DNA of 64,000 nt from Rhodococcus spelaei (GCF_006704125.1 NZ_VIGH01000004.1:124001-188000); one strand, 5' to 3'; positions 8,864 to 17,608 are shown, counted from the stretch's first letter. The notes: generated by a model not told the origin, from the letters alone. Program-made: numbers and translations.

Positions 8864-9703
8864 GTGGCACACACCGAGTCCTCGTTCATCGGCAAGCACG
8901 GCACCCGCATCGACTACGACGTCTGGACGCCGGACGGGCCGCCGGTCGCGGTGCTGGTGCTCGCACACGGGTTGGGTGAACACGCCCGGCGCTACGACCA
9001 CGTGGTGGAGCGGTTGGTGGGGCTGGGGCTGGCCGTGTACGCGCCCGACCATCGCGGCCACGGGCGGTCGGGCGGCAAGCGTGTCGAGCTCAAGGCGTGG
9101 TCGGACTTCACCGACGACCTGCACCAGCTCGTCGGCATCGCGACCACCGAGCAGCCCGGCCTCGACCTCTACCTGCTCGGACACAGCATGGGTGGGGCGA
9201 TGGCGCTGTCCTACGCGCTCGACCACCAGGACCTGCTGGCTGGGCTGATCCTGTCGGGACCCGCGGTGGACGTGACCACCGGCGTGCCGGGCGTCGTCGT
9301 CGAGGTCGGCAAGATCGTCGGACGCTTCCTCCCGTCGCTGCCGGTGCAGACCCTCGACGCCAACCTGGTCTCCCGCGACCCGGCGGTCGTCGCCGCGTAC
9401 AAGGCGGATCCCTTGGTGCACCACGGCAAGGTGCCGGCCGGCATCGCACGCGGGCTGATCGTCAACGCCGAGTCGCTGCCCGAACGGCTGCCGTCGCTGC
9501 GGATCCCGCTGCTGCTGTTGCACGGCAGCGAGGACGGACTGGCGAACGTGAACGGCAGCCGCATGATCGCCGCGACGGTCACCCTGGACGACCTGACCTA
9601 CACGGAGTACCCGGGGCTGTACCACGAGGTGTTCAACGAGCCCGAGCGCGAGCAGGTGCTCGACGACCTGGTCGGGTGGCTGCAGCCACGGCTCGCGCAC
9701 TGA
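8864..9703 (+). CDS. Alpha/beta hydrolase, monoacylglycerol lipase type
   Basis: A 279-residue serine hydrolase close to bacterial monoacylglycerol lipases: HGLGEH oxyanion loop at 35-40, PDHRGHGRSGG at 61-71, nucleophile elbow GHSMGG with Ser108, catalytic Asp in HGSEDGLAN and His in YPGLYHEVFNEPE. It should release fatty acid from monoacylglycerols in the cytosol. GTG 8864 is preceded by TAAGCT plus six bases, a leaderless start. Confidence 0.9.
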   Translation: MAHTESSFIGKHGTRIDYDVWTPDGPPVAVLVLAHGLGEHARRYDHVVERLVGLGLAVYAPDHRGHGRSGGKRVELKAWSDFTDDLHQLVGIATTEQPGLDLYLLGHSMGGAMALSYALDHQDLLAGLILSGPAVDVTTGVPGVVVEVGKIVGRFLPSLPVQTLDANLVSRDPAVVAAYKADPLVHHGKVPAGIARGLIVNAESLPERLPSLRIPLLLLHGSEDGLANVNGSRMIAATVTLDDLTYTEYPGLYHEVFNEPEREQVLDDLVGWLQPRLAH

Positions 9704-9811
9704 GCCCGCGCCGAAGGTCCCGCGTTCGGGCGTTCGGTTTCGCCCCGCCCGACATGCTCGCGCGGGTAGTCTCCGGGCGCTCGCTGTTTCCCGCACCGAT
9801 AGGTCGCTTCC

Positions 9812-12010
9812 TTGACACGTGACATGTCCCGGCGCCGCTTCATGGCCCTCGGTGCGGGAGCGTTCGGTGCCACCGCGGCGAGCTCGCTGCTGCCGCCCTC
9901 ACTGCAGCAGGTCCTCGCCGCCCCCGTCGCGCCCGGCAGCCTCGGCTCCGTCGAACACGTGGTGCTGCTGATGCAGGAGAACCGGGCGTTCGACCACTAC
10001 TTCGGCACGCTGCGTGGCGTCCGCGGATTCGGCGATCCCAACGCCCTGCGGCTGCGCACAGGCCGGACCGTCTACGAGCAGCCGGCCGGCGACCAGGTGG
10101 TGGTGCCCTTCCCGATTCGCGACTCGGCGCAGGCGCAGCGGATGGACAGTCAGAACGTCACCGCGCTCGACCACGAATGGGCAGGCGGGCACAAGGCGCT
10201 CGCCGCCGGGTGGCATGACGGCTGGGTCCCCGCGAAGACGGCGGCGACGATGGCGCACTACGAACGGCAGGACATTCCGTTCCACTACGAGCTCGCCGAG
10301 TCCTTCACCATCTGCGACGCCTACCACTGCTCGGTGCCGACCTCGACCGCGCCCAACCGCAACTACTGGGTGTCGGGCTACACCGGATTCGAGTCGAACG
10401 GCGCCCGCGCGGTCACCAATTCCTCGTACCTGCCCGGGCATTCGGGATACACCTGGACGACCGTGCCGGAACGGCTGGAGGCCGCCGGGGTGTCCTGGCA
10501 CACCTACCAGGAGTGGGACAACTTCACCGACAACAACCTCGAGTACTTCGTCTCCTTCAAGAAGGTGGTCTCGCGGCTGCTGGGCAGCCCGTCGCTGCTG
10601 CCGTACCAGTTCCCGACGCTGATGGCGCTCTACGGCGGGCTCGGCCTGCTGCCCGCACCCGCGCAGGACGTGCTGCTGCGGTGCCTCGACGAGGCGGTCG
10701 GCCGGCTCGATCCGGCCGACCGGCAGCTGTACGAGCGGGCGCTGCGCCGCGAGCGGCCCGGCCGGCTCGCGGCCCGGTTCCGCGCCGACGTCACGGCGGG
10801 GACACTGCCGCAGGTCTCGTACCTGGTGCCCTCGACCGTGGATTCGGAGCACCCGTCGGATTCCTCGCCGGCCGCCAGCGCGAGCCTCGTGTACCAGGTG
10901 CTCGACGCGCTCGCCTCGGACCCCGAAACCTGGTCGAAGACGGCGGTTTTCCTCAACTTCGACGAGAACGACGGGTACTACGACCACGTGCCGCCGCCGA
11001 TGCCGCCCGCCGGGACCGTCGACGAGTTCGTCGGCGCGGAGGCGCTGGGCCTCGGCCCGCGGGTGCCGATGACGGTCGTCTCGCCGTGGACGGTCGGCGG
11101 CTACGTCTGCTCGCAGGTGTTCGACCACACCTCGATCACCCAGTTCCTGGAGAAGCGGTTCGGGTTCACCCAGCCGGAGATCAGCGGGTGGCGCCGGACC
11201 GTCAGCGGCGACCTCACCTCCGCGTTCGACTTCGGCGCCCCGCACGCCCGGCCGTCGGTGACCCGGCCGCCGGCGGCGCCGCCGCTGAAACCGAGGTGGA
11301 CACCCGCGCCGCCGACCACCGGGCGAATGCCGGTGCAGGAAACGGGTTCTCGGCCTGCCCGCGCGCTGCCGTACCAGCCGGACGCGCACGCCGCGCTCGA
11401 GGCGGGGGCGCTGACGGTCCAGCTGAGCAACTCCGGCGAGCGGAGCGTGCACTTCGCGCTGTACCCGTACGCGGGCGAGTTCGAGACGCCCCGACACTTC
11501 GACGTCATCGGCACCTCGAACAGCTCGGTAGCGCTGCCGCGGGGCAAGTACGACCTGACGCTTCTCGGGCCCAACGGTTTTCGGCGTGAGTTCGCAGGCA
11601 GCGTCAGTGGCGCGGGGGCCGGGGTGTCGGTCCGCAACGCGATCGACGCCGGTGGTCGGGCGGTGCGCGTGACGATCCGCAATGCCGGCGCGGGACCGGT
11701 GACCGTGCGGCTGACCGTCGGCGGGCAGGACAGCGGCGGCGTGATTGCCGCGGGCGCCGAGTCCCACTACACGATCGCGTCGACGCGGGGCTGGTACGAG
11801 GCGGAAGTGACCCTGACCGAGGACGCTGCGTTCCGGCGCCGGTGGACGGGGCACATCGAGAACGGTGCGGAGAGCGTCAGTCAGGGCGCGGTGGTCGTCG
11901 CGGCCACCGGGGACCTGACCTGGTCCGGGCCCGCGCCGGGTGGTTCCGGCTCGACCAATCCGCTGGCGGGATCGTCGTCGCTGCTACCGCTCGGTACCGG
12001 CTCGGCCTAG
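9812..12010 (+). CDS. Phosphocholine-specific phospholipase C, Tat-exported
   Basis: About 730 residues, of the acid-phosphatase-like PLC family found in mycobacteria and Pseudomonas. The N-terminus is a Tat signal (SRRRFMALGAGAFG). The catalytic domain starts with LMQENRAFDHYFG and contains FDENDGYYDHVPPP and the SVPTSTAPNR region. Two C-terminal beta domains (DUF756 type) follow, from about residue 535. It would cleave phosphatidylcholine or sphingomyelin outside the cell. The TTG at 9812 has AGG about 9 bases upstream; ATG 9824 is an equally plausible start and leaves the Tat motif intact. Confidence 0.92.
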   Translation: MTRDMSRRRFMALGAGAFGATAASSLLPPSLQQVLAAPVAPGSLGSVEHVVLLMQENRAFDHYFGTLRGVRGFGDPNALRLRTGRTVYEQPAGDQVVVPFPIRDSAQAQRMDSQNVTALDHEWAGGHKALAAGWHDGWVPAKTAATMAHYERQDIPFHYELAESFTICDAYHCSVPTSTAPNRNYWVSGYTGFESNGARAVTNSSYLPGHSGYTWTTVPERLEAAGVSWHTYQEWDNFTDNNLEYFVSFKKVVSRLLGSPSLLPYQFPTLMALYGGLGLLPAPAQDVLLRCLDEAVGRLDPADRQLYERALRRERPGRLAARFRADVTAGTLPQVSYLVPSTVDSEHPSDSSPAASASLVYQVLDALASDPETWSKTAVFLNFDENDGYYDHVPPPMPPAGTVDEFVGAEALGLGPRVPMTVVSPWTVGGYVCSQVFDHTSITQFLEKRFGFTQPEISGWRRTVSGDLTSAFDFGAPHARPSVTRPPAAPPLKPRWTPAPPTTGRMPVQETGSRPARALPYQPDAHAALEAGALTVQLSNSGERSVHFALYPYAGEFETPRHFDVIGTSNSSVALPRGKYDLTLLGPNGFRREFAGSVSGAGAGVSVRNAIDAGGRAVRVTIRNAGAGPVTVRLTVGGQDSGGVIAAGAESHYTIASTRGWYEAEVTLTEDAAFRRRWTGHIENGAESVSQGAVVVAATGDLTWSGPAPGGSGSTNPLAGSSSLLPLGTGSA

Positions 12011-12022
12011 AGGGGAATTGTC

Positions 12023-12991
12023 ATGTCGCAGTTGACTCATCGCACCGTCGCGGTGAACGGGATCGAGATGCACGTCGCCGAGCGCGGCGAGGGTCGGCCG
12101 GTGGTGCTGTGCCACGGGTTCCCCGGACTCTGGTTCACCTGGCGGCACCAGATCGAGGCACTGGCCTCGGCCGGGTACCGGGTGATCGCGCCCGACATGC
12201 GCGGGTACGGCGGGACCAGTGCGCCGGCGGACGCGAGTGAGTACGACCGTCCGCACACGGTCGGGGACATGGTCGGCCTGCTCGACGCCCTCGACGTCGA
12301 GCAGGCGGTGTTCGCCGGCCACGACTTCGGCGCGCACCTGGTGTGGGACCTGCCGGCCTGGGCCCCGGGTCGGGTGTCGGCGCTGATGCAGCTCAGCGTG
12401 CCCCGCACCCCCCGCCTGCCCGTGCAGCCGAGCGTCGGGTTCAAGTACCTCGCCTCCCAGCACTTCGCGCACGTGCACTACTTCCAGGAACCGGGTGTCG
12501 CGGACCCTGAGTTGGGGGAGCACCCGCGCGAGTTCCTCGCGAAGATCTTCCACGCGCTCAGCGGCGCGAACCGGTACCTCGACTGCTGGGACTTCCCGTC
12601 CGAGGGCAACGGCTACCTGGACGTGCTGCCTCAGCCACCCGCGCTGCCGTGGAACTGGCTCAGCGAGGACGAGTTCGACTACTACGCAGCGGAGTTCACG
12701 AGGACCGGGTTCACCGGTGGACTGAACTGGTACCGAGCCGAGGACGCGGTGTGGGTGCAGAACGAGGCCCTGCACGACCGTCCGATCGAGCTGCCGGTGA
12801 CGTTCATCGCCGGGGCGAAGGACCCCGTGCTCGAGATGATGGGCAGGGAGCCATTCGCGGCGATGCGAAAGCTGGTACCGGGCCTCGTGTCCACCCACGT
12901 GATCGACGGTGCAGGGCACTTCGTGCAGATGGAGAAGCCTGCCGAGGTGAACGCGGCAATGCTCGAGTTCCTGGCCGGCCTGCCCGCCTGA
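12023..12991 (+). CDS. Alpha/beta hydrolase, epoxide hydrolase family
   Basis: A 322-residue alpha/beta hydrolase with epoxide-hydrolase marks: HGFPG at 31-35, nucleophile loop GHDFGAHLVW with Asp101, cap-domain tyrosines and a terminal DGAGHFVQMEKP with the catalytic His. It would hydrolyse an epoxide to a diol. A purine-rich GAGGGG lies upstream of the ATG. It starts 12 bases after the phospholipase stop and may share its transcript. Confidence 0.88.
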   Translation: MSQLTHRTVAVNGIEMHVAERGEGRPVVLCHGFPGLWFTWRHQIEALASAGYRVIAPDMRGYGGTSAPADASEYDRPHTVGDMVGLLDALDVEQAVFAGHDFGAHLVWDLPAWAPGRVSALMQLSVPRTPRLPVQPSVGFKYLASQHFAHVHYFQEPGVADPELGEHPREFLAKIFHALSGANRYLDCWDFPSEGNGYLDVLPQPPALPWNWLSEDEFDYYAAEFTRTGFTGGLNWYRAEDAVWVQNEALHDRPIELPVTFIAGAKDPVLEMMGREPFAAMRKLVPGLVSTHVIDGAGHFVQMEKPAEVNAAMLEFLAGLPA

Positions 12992-13033
12992 CGGCCTGAC
13001 CGCCCGCCCCCGTCGGGTTGCCCGCCGCCTCAC

Positions 13034-13082
13034 GGTGATGGGAACCAATAGCCAGTTAGACCGAGCGAAGGTTCCCATCACC
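13034..13082. repeat. Family A intergenic palindrome, copy 1 (likely bidirectional terminator)
   Basis: GGTGATGGGAACC at 13034-13046 and its exact reverse complement at 13070-13082, with a 23-base spacer containing AGTTAGACCGAG. It lies between two converging genes. The arm sequence recurs at 29.5, 45.4 and 61.6 kb. Confidence 0.8.
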
Positions 13083-13108
13083 CTGTGGAGAGGGGCGGCG
13101 GGCCGCGA

Positions 13109-13546
13109 CTACTTGATGGTCGCGAGCGAGGCCAGGGTGCCCGAGCAGGCGTCTGCCACCTCGGCGCCCTTCTTGTCGAAGTGTGCGGTGAAGAACTCCG
13201 CGTGGTCGGCGTGCTCGTGGAAGTGGTGCGGGGTGAGCACCGCAGAGAACACCGGCACGTCGGTGTCGAGCTGCACCCGCATCAGACCGTCGATGACGGC
13301 CGACGCGACGAACTCGTGCCGGTAGATGCCGCCATCGACCACCAGGCCCGCGGCGACGATCGCGGTGAAGCGGCCGGTGCGGGCGAGGCGCTGCGCGTGC
13401 AGCGGGATCTCGAAGGCTCCCGGGGTCTCGAAGTACTCGATCTCGGAGGGATCGTGACCGAGCTCGCGCCACCGGGCGGCGAAGGCGTCGCGTGCATGGT
13501 CGACGATGGACCGGTGCCAGGTGGCCTGGACGAAGGCAATGCTCAT
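13109..13546 (-). CDS. ribH: 6,7-dimethyl-8-ribityllumazine synthase, type II
   Basis: A 145-residue enzyme of riboflavin synthesis, joining the ribityl-aminouracil with dihydroxybutanone phosphate. Conserved PGAFEIP (42-48), AAGLVVDGGIYRHEFV with a probable catalytic His at 77, and VFSAVLTPHHFHEH are present. The YRHEF and HHFH sequences match the type II form (as in Brucella RibH2) rather than the capsid-forming type I. No other rib gene is adjacent, so it may be a second, unlinked lumazine synthase. TAGCAT sits six bases before ATG 13546, a leaderless start. Confidence 0.88.
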   Translation of the reverse strand: MSIAFVQATWHRSIVDHARDAFAARWRELGHDPSEIEYFETPGAFEIPLHAQRLARTGRFTAIVAAGLVVDGGIYRHEFVASAVIDGLMRVQLDTDVPVFSAVLTPHHFHEHADHAEFFTAHFDKKGAEVADACSGTLASLATIK

Positions 13547-13692
13547 GCACAAATGCTAGAGCCGGACAACGTCGCGACACCAGCGGGACCGGCGATTGCG
13601 GCGAGGTTCCGTACCGATTGGTTTGAATATGGCTGGTGTGCAGTCGGATTCGTCGAACGGGCCGATCGCGGCGCCGTCCGTACAGTGGGAGC

Positions 13693-14448
13693 ATGGACAA
13701 GCCCGACGTGACACTCGAGAACTCCGACGCGGTCTACGACTACTACCTGGCTCACCAGCAGAACCGGCTGCTCGCCAAGGCCGCGTACGCGACGCTCGCC
13801 TACCGGTTCCGCCCCCGGATCAGGTACGCGGAGGGCGTGCGGGAGCGGTTGCGGGAGTTGGTGCGCTCGAACACCCGGCTGGTGCTGGCGGTCAACCACC
13901 TCACGGAGCGGGACCCGTACACGGTGGCCGGCGCGGCCTGGCGCAGCCCGCTGCGACAGGTGATCGGGCGGACCAGGGTGCTGGCGAAGGACGAGCTGTT
14001 CGCCGAGCCGACGCGGCGTGACCGCATCGACCTGATGGGCAGCATCCCGGTCTTCCGTGGCAAGAACCACGGCATGCGGGCGGTCAACGCGGCTGGTCAG
14101 CGGATGATGGACGTGTGTGCCGAGCGGATGCGCCGAGGCGACGACGTGGCCATCTTCCCGGAGGGTACCTGCAACGAGGAGGACCCGACCCGGCTCCAGC
14201 GGATCGGCAGCGGGATCGGTCACATCACCAGCCGGGCGATGAAGCTCGGCGTGCGCCCGGCTCTGGTGCACATGGGGATCAGCTACGGTCCGGGCGTCGA
14301 CCGGTACGCCGACGACGCCGCCGTGCGCGGGGCCAGTGTGTACTTCACGACCCCCGTGACCGACCTGCCCGAGAAGCCCGCGGAGATCGCCCGGCTGGTT
14401 CAGGCGGGGTTGCAGGACGCCGTCGACGGCGCGGTGGCCCGGTACTGA
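13693..14448 (+). CDS. Lysophospholipid acyltransferase (PlsC family)
   Basis: A 251-residue 1-acylglycerol-3-phosphate acyltransferase-like protein. The catalytic NHxxxxD box is NHLTERD (His69, Asp74), the substrate box is FPEGT at 155-159, and there is a P-V-F-R-G-K-N segment between them. No strong membrane anchor is seen. It is divergent from ribH. ATG 13693 is preceded by TACAGT and six bases, so it is likely leaderless. Confidence 0.88.
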   Translation: MDKPDVTLENSDAVYDYYLAHQQNRLLAKAAYATLAYRFRPRIRYAEGVRERLRELVRSNTRLVLAVNHLTERDPYTVAGAAWRSPLRQVIGRTRVLAKDELFAEPTRRDRIDLMGSIPVFRGKNHGMRAVNAAGQRMMDVCAERMRRGDDVAIFPEGTCNEEDPTRLQRIGSGIGHITSRAMKLGVRPALVHMGISYGPGVDRYADDAAVRGASVYFTTPVTDLPEKPAEIARLVQAGLQDAVDGAVARY

Positions 14449-14458
14449 CGCCGCTCCT

Positions 14459-14474
14459 ATACCCCCTTGGGTAT
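14459..14474. promoter_or_regulatory. CsoR/CstR-type operator upstream of the rhodanese gene
   Basis: ATACCCCCTTGGGTAT, a 6+4+6 inverted repeat with the C-tract/G-tract core typical of CsoR-family operators, 32 bases before the rhodanese start. In known cases such sites are bound by Cu(I)-sensing CsoR or persulfide-sensing CstR. No csoR-family gene is in the window. Confidence 0.65.
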
Positions 14475-14505
14475 GCTGGGGTGAGACGACGAAAGAGGGA
14501 GCGCA

Positions 14506-14814
14506 ATGCAGCAAGTGGACCTGGCCGGCCTGGACGAGGCGCTGGCGGCGGGCGCACCGGTGATCGACGTGCGCGAGGCCGACGAGTACGCGCAGGGTCA
14601 CGTACCCGGTGTGGCGCTGATCCCGCTCAGCGAGTTCGCCGGACGTGTCGGCGAGATCCCTTCGGCACCAACAGTGTTCGTCATCTGTGCGATGGGTGGC
14701 CGGAGCGCGCAGGCGGCGAACTTCCTCAACGCGTCGGGCATCAACGCAGTCAACGTCGTCGGCGGCACCGACGCGTGGGTCGCCTCGGGTCGCCCCGTCG
14801 AGACCGGCGCCTGA
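14506..14814 (+). CDS. Single-domain rhodanese (sulfurtransferase)
   Basis: A 102-residue rhodanese. DVREADEYAQGHVPGV is the usual CH2A motif and the active-site loop is CAMGGR with Cys61 as persulfide carrier. Such short rhodaneses move sulfane sulfur in the cytosol. AGAGGGAG precedes the ATG. The CsoR-like palindrome just upstream suggests induction by persulfide or copper stress. A 15-bp unit spanning the stop codon is repeated three times. Confidence 0.92.
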   Translation: MQQVDLAGLDEALAAGAPVIDVREADEYAQGHVPGVALIPLSEFAGRVGEIPSAPTVFVICAMGGRSAQAANFLNASGINAVNVVGGTDAWVASGRPVETGA

Positions 14815-14847
14815 AAAATCGGCGCCTGACAGATCGGGGCCTGGCGA
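14803..14847. repeat. Three tandem 15-bp units at the rhodanese 3' end
   Basis: Units start at 14803, 14818 and 14833; the first two share CGGCGCCTGA and the third differs by a few bases. The first unit contains the rhodanese stop codon. Probably slippage; no function is implied. Confidence 0.6.
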
Positions 14848-14851
14848 GGCG

Positions 14852-15217
14852 TCAGAAGTTCATCGTCAGGTTGTGCCTACCGGGGTTCATCCAGTCGGTG
14901 ACAACCGCCTTACCCGGTGCCTGGGCGGTGCCGCCGCACCCTACGACGACCCGGAATCGCCCGGCGTCGTAGGTGGTGAAGGTGTAATTCTGGGTCCAGC
15001 TGTGGCCGCCGCCGTCGCTGAGTTTGCTCGGGCCGGACTCGCCCTTCTCGCTGACTACCCACGCACCGGTCGGTCGCGACTTCTGCTGTGCCGAGTTCTG
15101 GCAGGTCACCGTGCCGAAGACGGTCTGCGGCGTCAGGGCCTGCGCGGATGGGGCGGCGAGGAGGGCGGCCGCGGCAACGAGAGTCGCGGCGGCAGGTGCG
15201 GCTGTGAGCAAGCGCAT
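14852..15217 (-). CDS. Small secreted protein, unknown
   Basis: 121 residues with a clear signal peptide (MRLLTAAPAAATLVAAAALL, cleavage near AQA, residue 27). The mature part is about 94 residues with two cysteines (39 and 94) that could form a disulfide, and aromatic/beta-rich sequence such as HSWTQNYTF. No domain is recognised. Upstream in-frame sequence to 15646 lacks coding character, so the ATG at the signal peptide was chosen. It converges on the rhodanese gene. Confidence 0.75.
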   Translation of the reverse strand: MRLLTAAPAAATLVAAAALLAAPSAQALTPQTVFGTVTCQNSAQQKSRPTGAWVVSEKGESGPSKLSDGGGHSWTQNYTFTTYDAGRFRVVVGCGGTAQAPGKAVVTDWMNPGRHNLTMNF

Positions 15218-15297
15218 CTTCGAGCCTTTCGATTGCGAGGGCTTTCGAAATCGACCGATGCAGAGTCTACGGCCGCAGCCGCGCCGTGTGGCTCGAA

Positions 15298-15675
15298 TCA
15301 GGCGCGTCGCCACGCTCGGTCGTAGGCGTTCTCCTGCGCCTCCCGTGCGGCGCGGCGGCGCGGATTCTCCAGGTCCTGCGGCAGCCCGTTCTTCTGCAGG
15401 CGCCGGGCCCGGTTCTGGTCCATGTAGACCACCGAGTAGAACAGCGCCAGCAGCACGCCGAGGAGGACCATCGACCCTCGTAGCCACAGTGGGCCGGGGA
15501 AGAGCATGAACACCGCGAACAGTGGCAGGAACGGGACCATCGCGCGGATCAGGTGCCGGATCAGGAAGTGGTCGCCGGTCAGGTCGCGGAGGACCCAGGC
15601 GTGCATCGAATCGGGCAGCTTCGCGCCGCAGGCGTAGGCGACCCACTGCAGCGGGTTCGGTCGGGTGGCGCTCAT
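15298..15675 (-). CDS. DUF5313 membrane protein
   Basis: 125 residues: RPNPLQWVAYACGAKLP at the N-terminus, two adjacent membrane segments (about 45-85) and a basic C-terminus (NRARRLQKNG). This matches the DUF5313 family of actinomycetes, of unknown role. Its ATG overlaps the stop of the MarR gene by four bases, so the two are translationally coupled. Confidence 0.8.
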   Translation of the reverse strand: MSATRPNPLQWVAYACGAKLPDSMHAWVLRDLTGDHFLIRHLIRAMVPFLPLFAVFMLFPGPLWLRGSMVLLGVLLALFYSVVYMDQNRARRLQKNGLPQDLENPRRRAAREAQENAYDRAWRRA

Positions 15676-16130
15676 GGGTTCAGGGCTCCTGCCTCGAGTG
15701 CGGCCTTGTTGATGTCGGTCAGGACGCGGTGCAACTCCTCGAGCTGTGGGAGCCCGACGCCGAGTGCCGCGACCACGGCCGGTGGGATCAGTTCGGCCTG
15801 CGCGCGCAGGTCGCGTCCGGCGTCGGTCAGGTCGACCACCAGCGACCGTTCGTCCTCGGTGCTGCGGCTGCGGGTGATCAGACCCGAGGCTTCGAGCCGC
15901 TTGAGCAACGGCGAGAGGGTCGGCGAATCCAGTTGCAGCGCAGCGCCTATCGATTTCACGGACATGGGCGCCTCGCCCCAGAGTGCGAGCATCACCAGGT
16001 ACTGCGGGTGCGTCAGGCCCATCGGTTCGAGCAGCGGTCGGTAGACGGAGAGCACCGCCCGGTTGGCGACGGCCAGCGCGAAGCAGACCTGGCGGTCCAG
16101 TGCGAGCGGATCGGATTCGACGGCAGTCAC
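15672..16130 (-). CDS. MarR family regulator, OhrR-like
   Basis: 152 residues with the OhrR pattern near the N-terminus (LDRQVCFALAVANRAV) including Cys16, the position of the peroxide-reactive cysteine in OhrR. The winged helix follows (SVKSIGAALQLDSPTLSPLLKRL, DERSLVVDLT wing). It would be a repressor released by organic hydroperoxide or another oxidant. No ohr gene is adjacent; instead it is coupled to a DUF5313 gene. GTG 16130 has TACGCT seven bases upstream, a leaderless start. Confidence 0.85.
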   Translation of the reverse strand: MTAVESDPLALDRQVCFALAVANRAVLSVYRPLLEPMGLTHPQYLVMLALWGEAPMSVKSIGAALQLDSPTLSPLLKRLEASGLITRSRSTEDERSLVVDLTDAGRDLRAQAELIPPAVVAALGVGLPQLEELHRVLTDINKAALEAGALNP

Positions 16131-16187
16131 ATAAAGAAGCGTACACGAATAGATCGCGCACTAACTAAATCTGCGACGCACATCCGC

Positions 16188-16244
16188 TGAACGGGAGTTC
16201 ATGGTCCGGTTTCGAGTCGAGAACGGACCGTGAACTCCCGTTCA
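16188..16244. terminator. Long stem-loop 3' of the TIGR03086 gene
   Basis: 21-base arms at 16188-16208 and 16224-16244 (TGAACGGGAGTTCA core) pair with one G-T wobble around a 15-base loop. It lies just past the stop of the minus-strand gene ending at 16272 and upstream of the OhrR-like gene, so it probably isolates the two. Confidence 0.7.
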
Positions 16245-16271
16245 ACGCTGCGCGGAGCGGGTGGGGGGCTG

Positions 16272-16844
16272 TCACGGGCGGCGGCCGAGGCAGGCGGCGA
16301 GCCGGTCGATCGCCGGTGTGTCGTCGGCGACCTCCTGCGGCGGACCGAAGGGGCTGCGGTCGGGCGGGATGGCGGACAGCTTGCTGCGGGTGAATTCGAG
16401 CGCCTGCTCGGACATTGCGTCGGGGAAGTGGACCGCCTGCCCCGTCGCGCGGGCAAGGTCCCAGCCGTGGGTGAGGATCTCGGTGATCCGCAGGTGCAGT
16501 GCCACGATGCCGGGAACCGTGCCGAACGGCACCGTGACCTGCTGCTCGCGCACCCCCGGCCGGCGAAACGCCGCGAGCACCGCGTCTGCGGCGTCGCGGT
16601 AGGCGGCAGCCGGGTCGGAGCCGAGCGACTCGACGGGCGGCGGGCCGGGGATGCCGGCAGGCTGACGTCGGTTCACGACCTCGGCGAACATCTGGTTACC
16701 GGCGACCATGTGTGCGACCAGTTGGCGGACGCTCCAGTCGGTGCACGGTGTCGGCGCGTCCCACTGGTCGTCGCGAACGGCGGCGACCAGCTCCGTCGTG
16801 TCGGCGAGGACTCGGGCGAGTTGGTCTTCAGGTGAAGGAGCCAT
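16272..16844 (-). CDS. TIGR03086 family protein (mycothiol maleylpyruvate isomerase N-terminal/DinB-like fold)
   Basis: 190 residues. PTPCTDWSVRQLVAHMVAGNQMF at residues 32-54 and LHLRITEILTHGWDLARATGQ near 120 are the family signatures; the conserved histidines (H45, H116-117 area, H126) would bind a metal. Relatives are mycothiol-dependent or metal-binding enzymes of the DinB superfamily. The substrate is unknown. Confidence 0.85.
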   Translation of the reverse strand: MAPSPEDQLARVLADTTELVAAVRDDQWDAPTPCTDWSVRQLVAHMVAGNQMFAEVVNRRQPAGIPGPPPVESLGSDPAAAYRDAADAVLAAFRRPGVREQQVTVPFGTVPGIVALHLRITEILTHGWDLARATGQAVHFPDAMSEQALEFTRSKLSAIPPDRSPFGPPQEVADDTPAIDRLAACLGRRP

Positions 16845-16881
16845 TCATCCGTCGTACCACCGCCGTCACCCGAGCGGAACC

Positions 16882-17577
16882 TTAAAACAGGCGCGATACC
16901 GGGGTGGTCGGGTCGATGGTGACGCCCATCCGGCGCAGGTTTCCGTCGAGCACCTGCCAGATGGACACGGTGAGAAAGTCGGCGAGCTGGTCGATGCCGA
17001 CTTCGGACTGCGAGCTGCTCAGCCAGCGGTTGACGCTGACGTCGACCAGTCCGATCAGTCCGAACGCCATCGTCTCGGCCAGGGCCGGATCCTTGCCCTG
17101 CGTGCGCAGGATCGCGTCGAGCATCGCGCTGAGCTGCACCGCGATCGCGGTCTTGGTCCCGGTGACCGCCCGTGATCCGGTGGTCCGGTGGCTGGCCGAT
17201 CCGATGCCGAGGAACTGGTGCAGTCGCGGCGACTCGACGATCCAGCGCAGGTAGTTGTCGACGGCGTTGGCGATGGCCTCCTCGATGGTGCCTTCGGGGG
17301 TCAGTCCCGGGGTCACGTGCTCCATCAGTCGTTCGAGGATCCGGGCCCGCAACTGTTCGTCGAGGTCGCCGCGGTCTTTGAAGACCCGGTAGACCACCGA
17401 CCGGGGCACGCCGGCGCGCTCGGCGATCTGCTTGACCCCGATGTCCGCGCCGCCCTCGTCGATCGCGGCCATGGCGGCGTCGAGGATCCGGTCCCGGCGG
17501 TCGGCCTTGTGGTCGTCCCACCGGGTGGCGCGGCCGTCCGATTCGGGGCGCGGGGCGGCATCGACCTTCTCTGGCAT
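16882..17577 (-). CDS. TetR family regulator of the adjacent beta-oxidation operon
   Basis: About 231 residues. It has a TetR helix-turn-helix (VKQIAERAGVPRSVVYRVFKDRGDL) and a C-terminal all-helical domain. It is divergent from the thiolase-led operon, with a palindrome and a direct repeat between them, so it most likely represses that operon and responds to an acyl-CoA. ATG 17577 was chosen; 17625 would extend it into the probable operator. Confidence 0.88.
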   Translation of the reverse strand: MPEKVDAAPRPESDGRATRWDDHKADRRDRILDAAMAAIDEGGADIGVKQIAERAGVPRSVVYRVFKDRGDLDEQLRARILERLMEHVTPGLTPEGTIEEAIANAVDNYLRWIVESPRLHQFLGIGSASHRTTGSRAVTGTKTAIAVQLSAMLDAILRTQGKDPALAETMAFGLIGLVDVSVNRWLSSSQSEVGIDQLADFLTVSIWQVLDGNLRRMGVTIDPTTPVSRLF

Positions 17578-17608
17578 CGACCACACGATACCCACACAGG
17601 TGATTGAC

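Noticed and set aside
9899-11854. A 651-residue minus-strand frame opposite phospholipase C
   Set aside because: Antisense shadow of a well-supported gene; Arg-rich without domain motifs.
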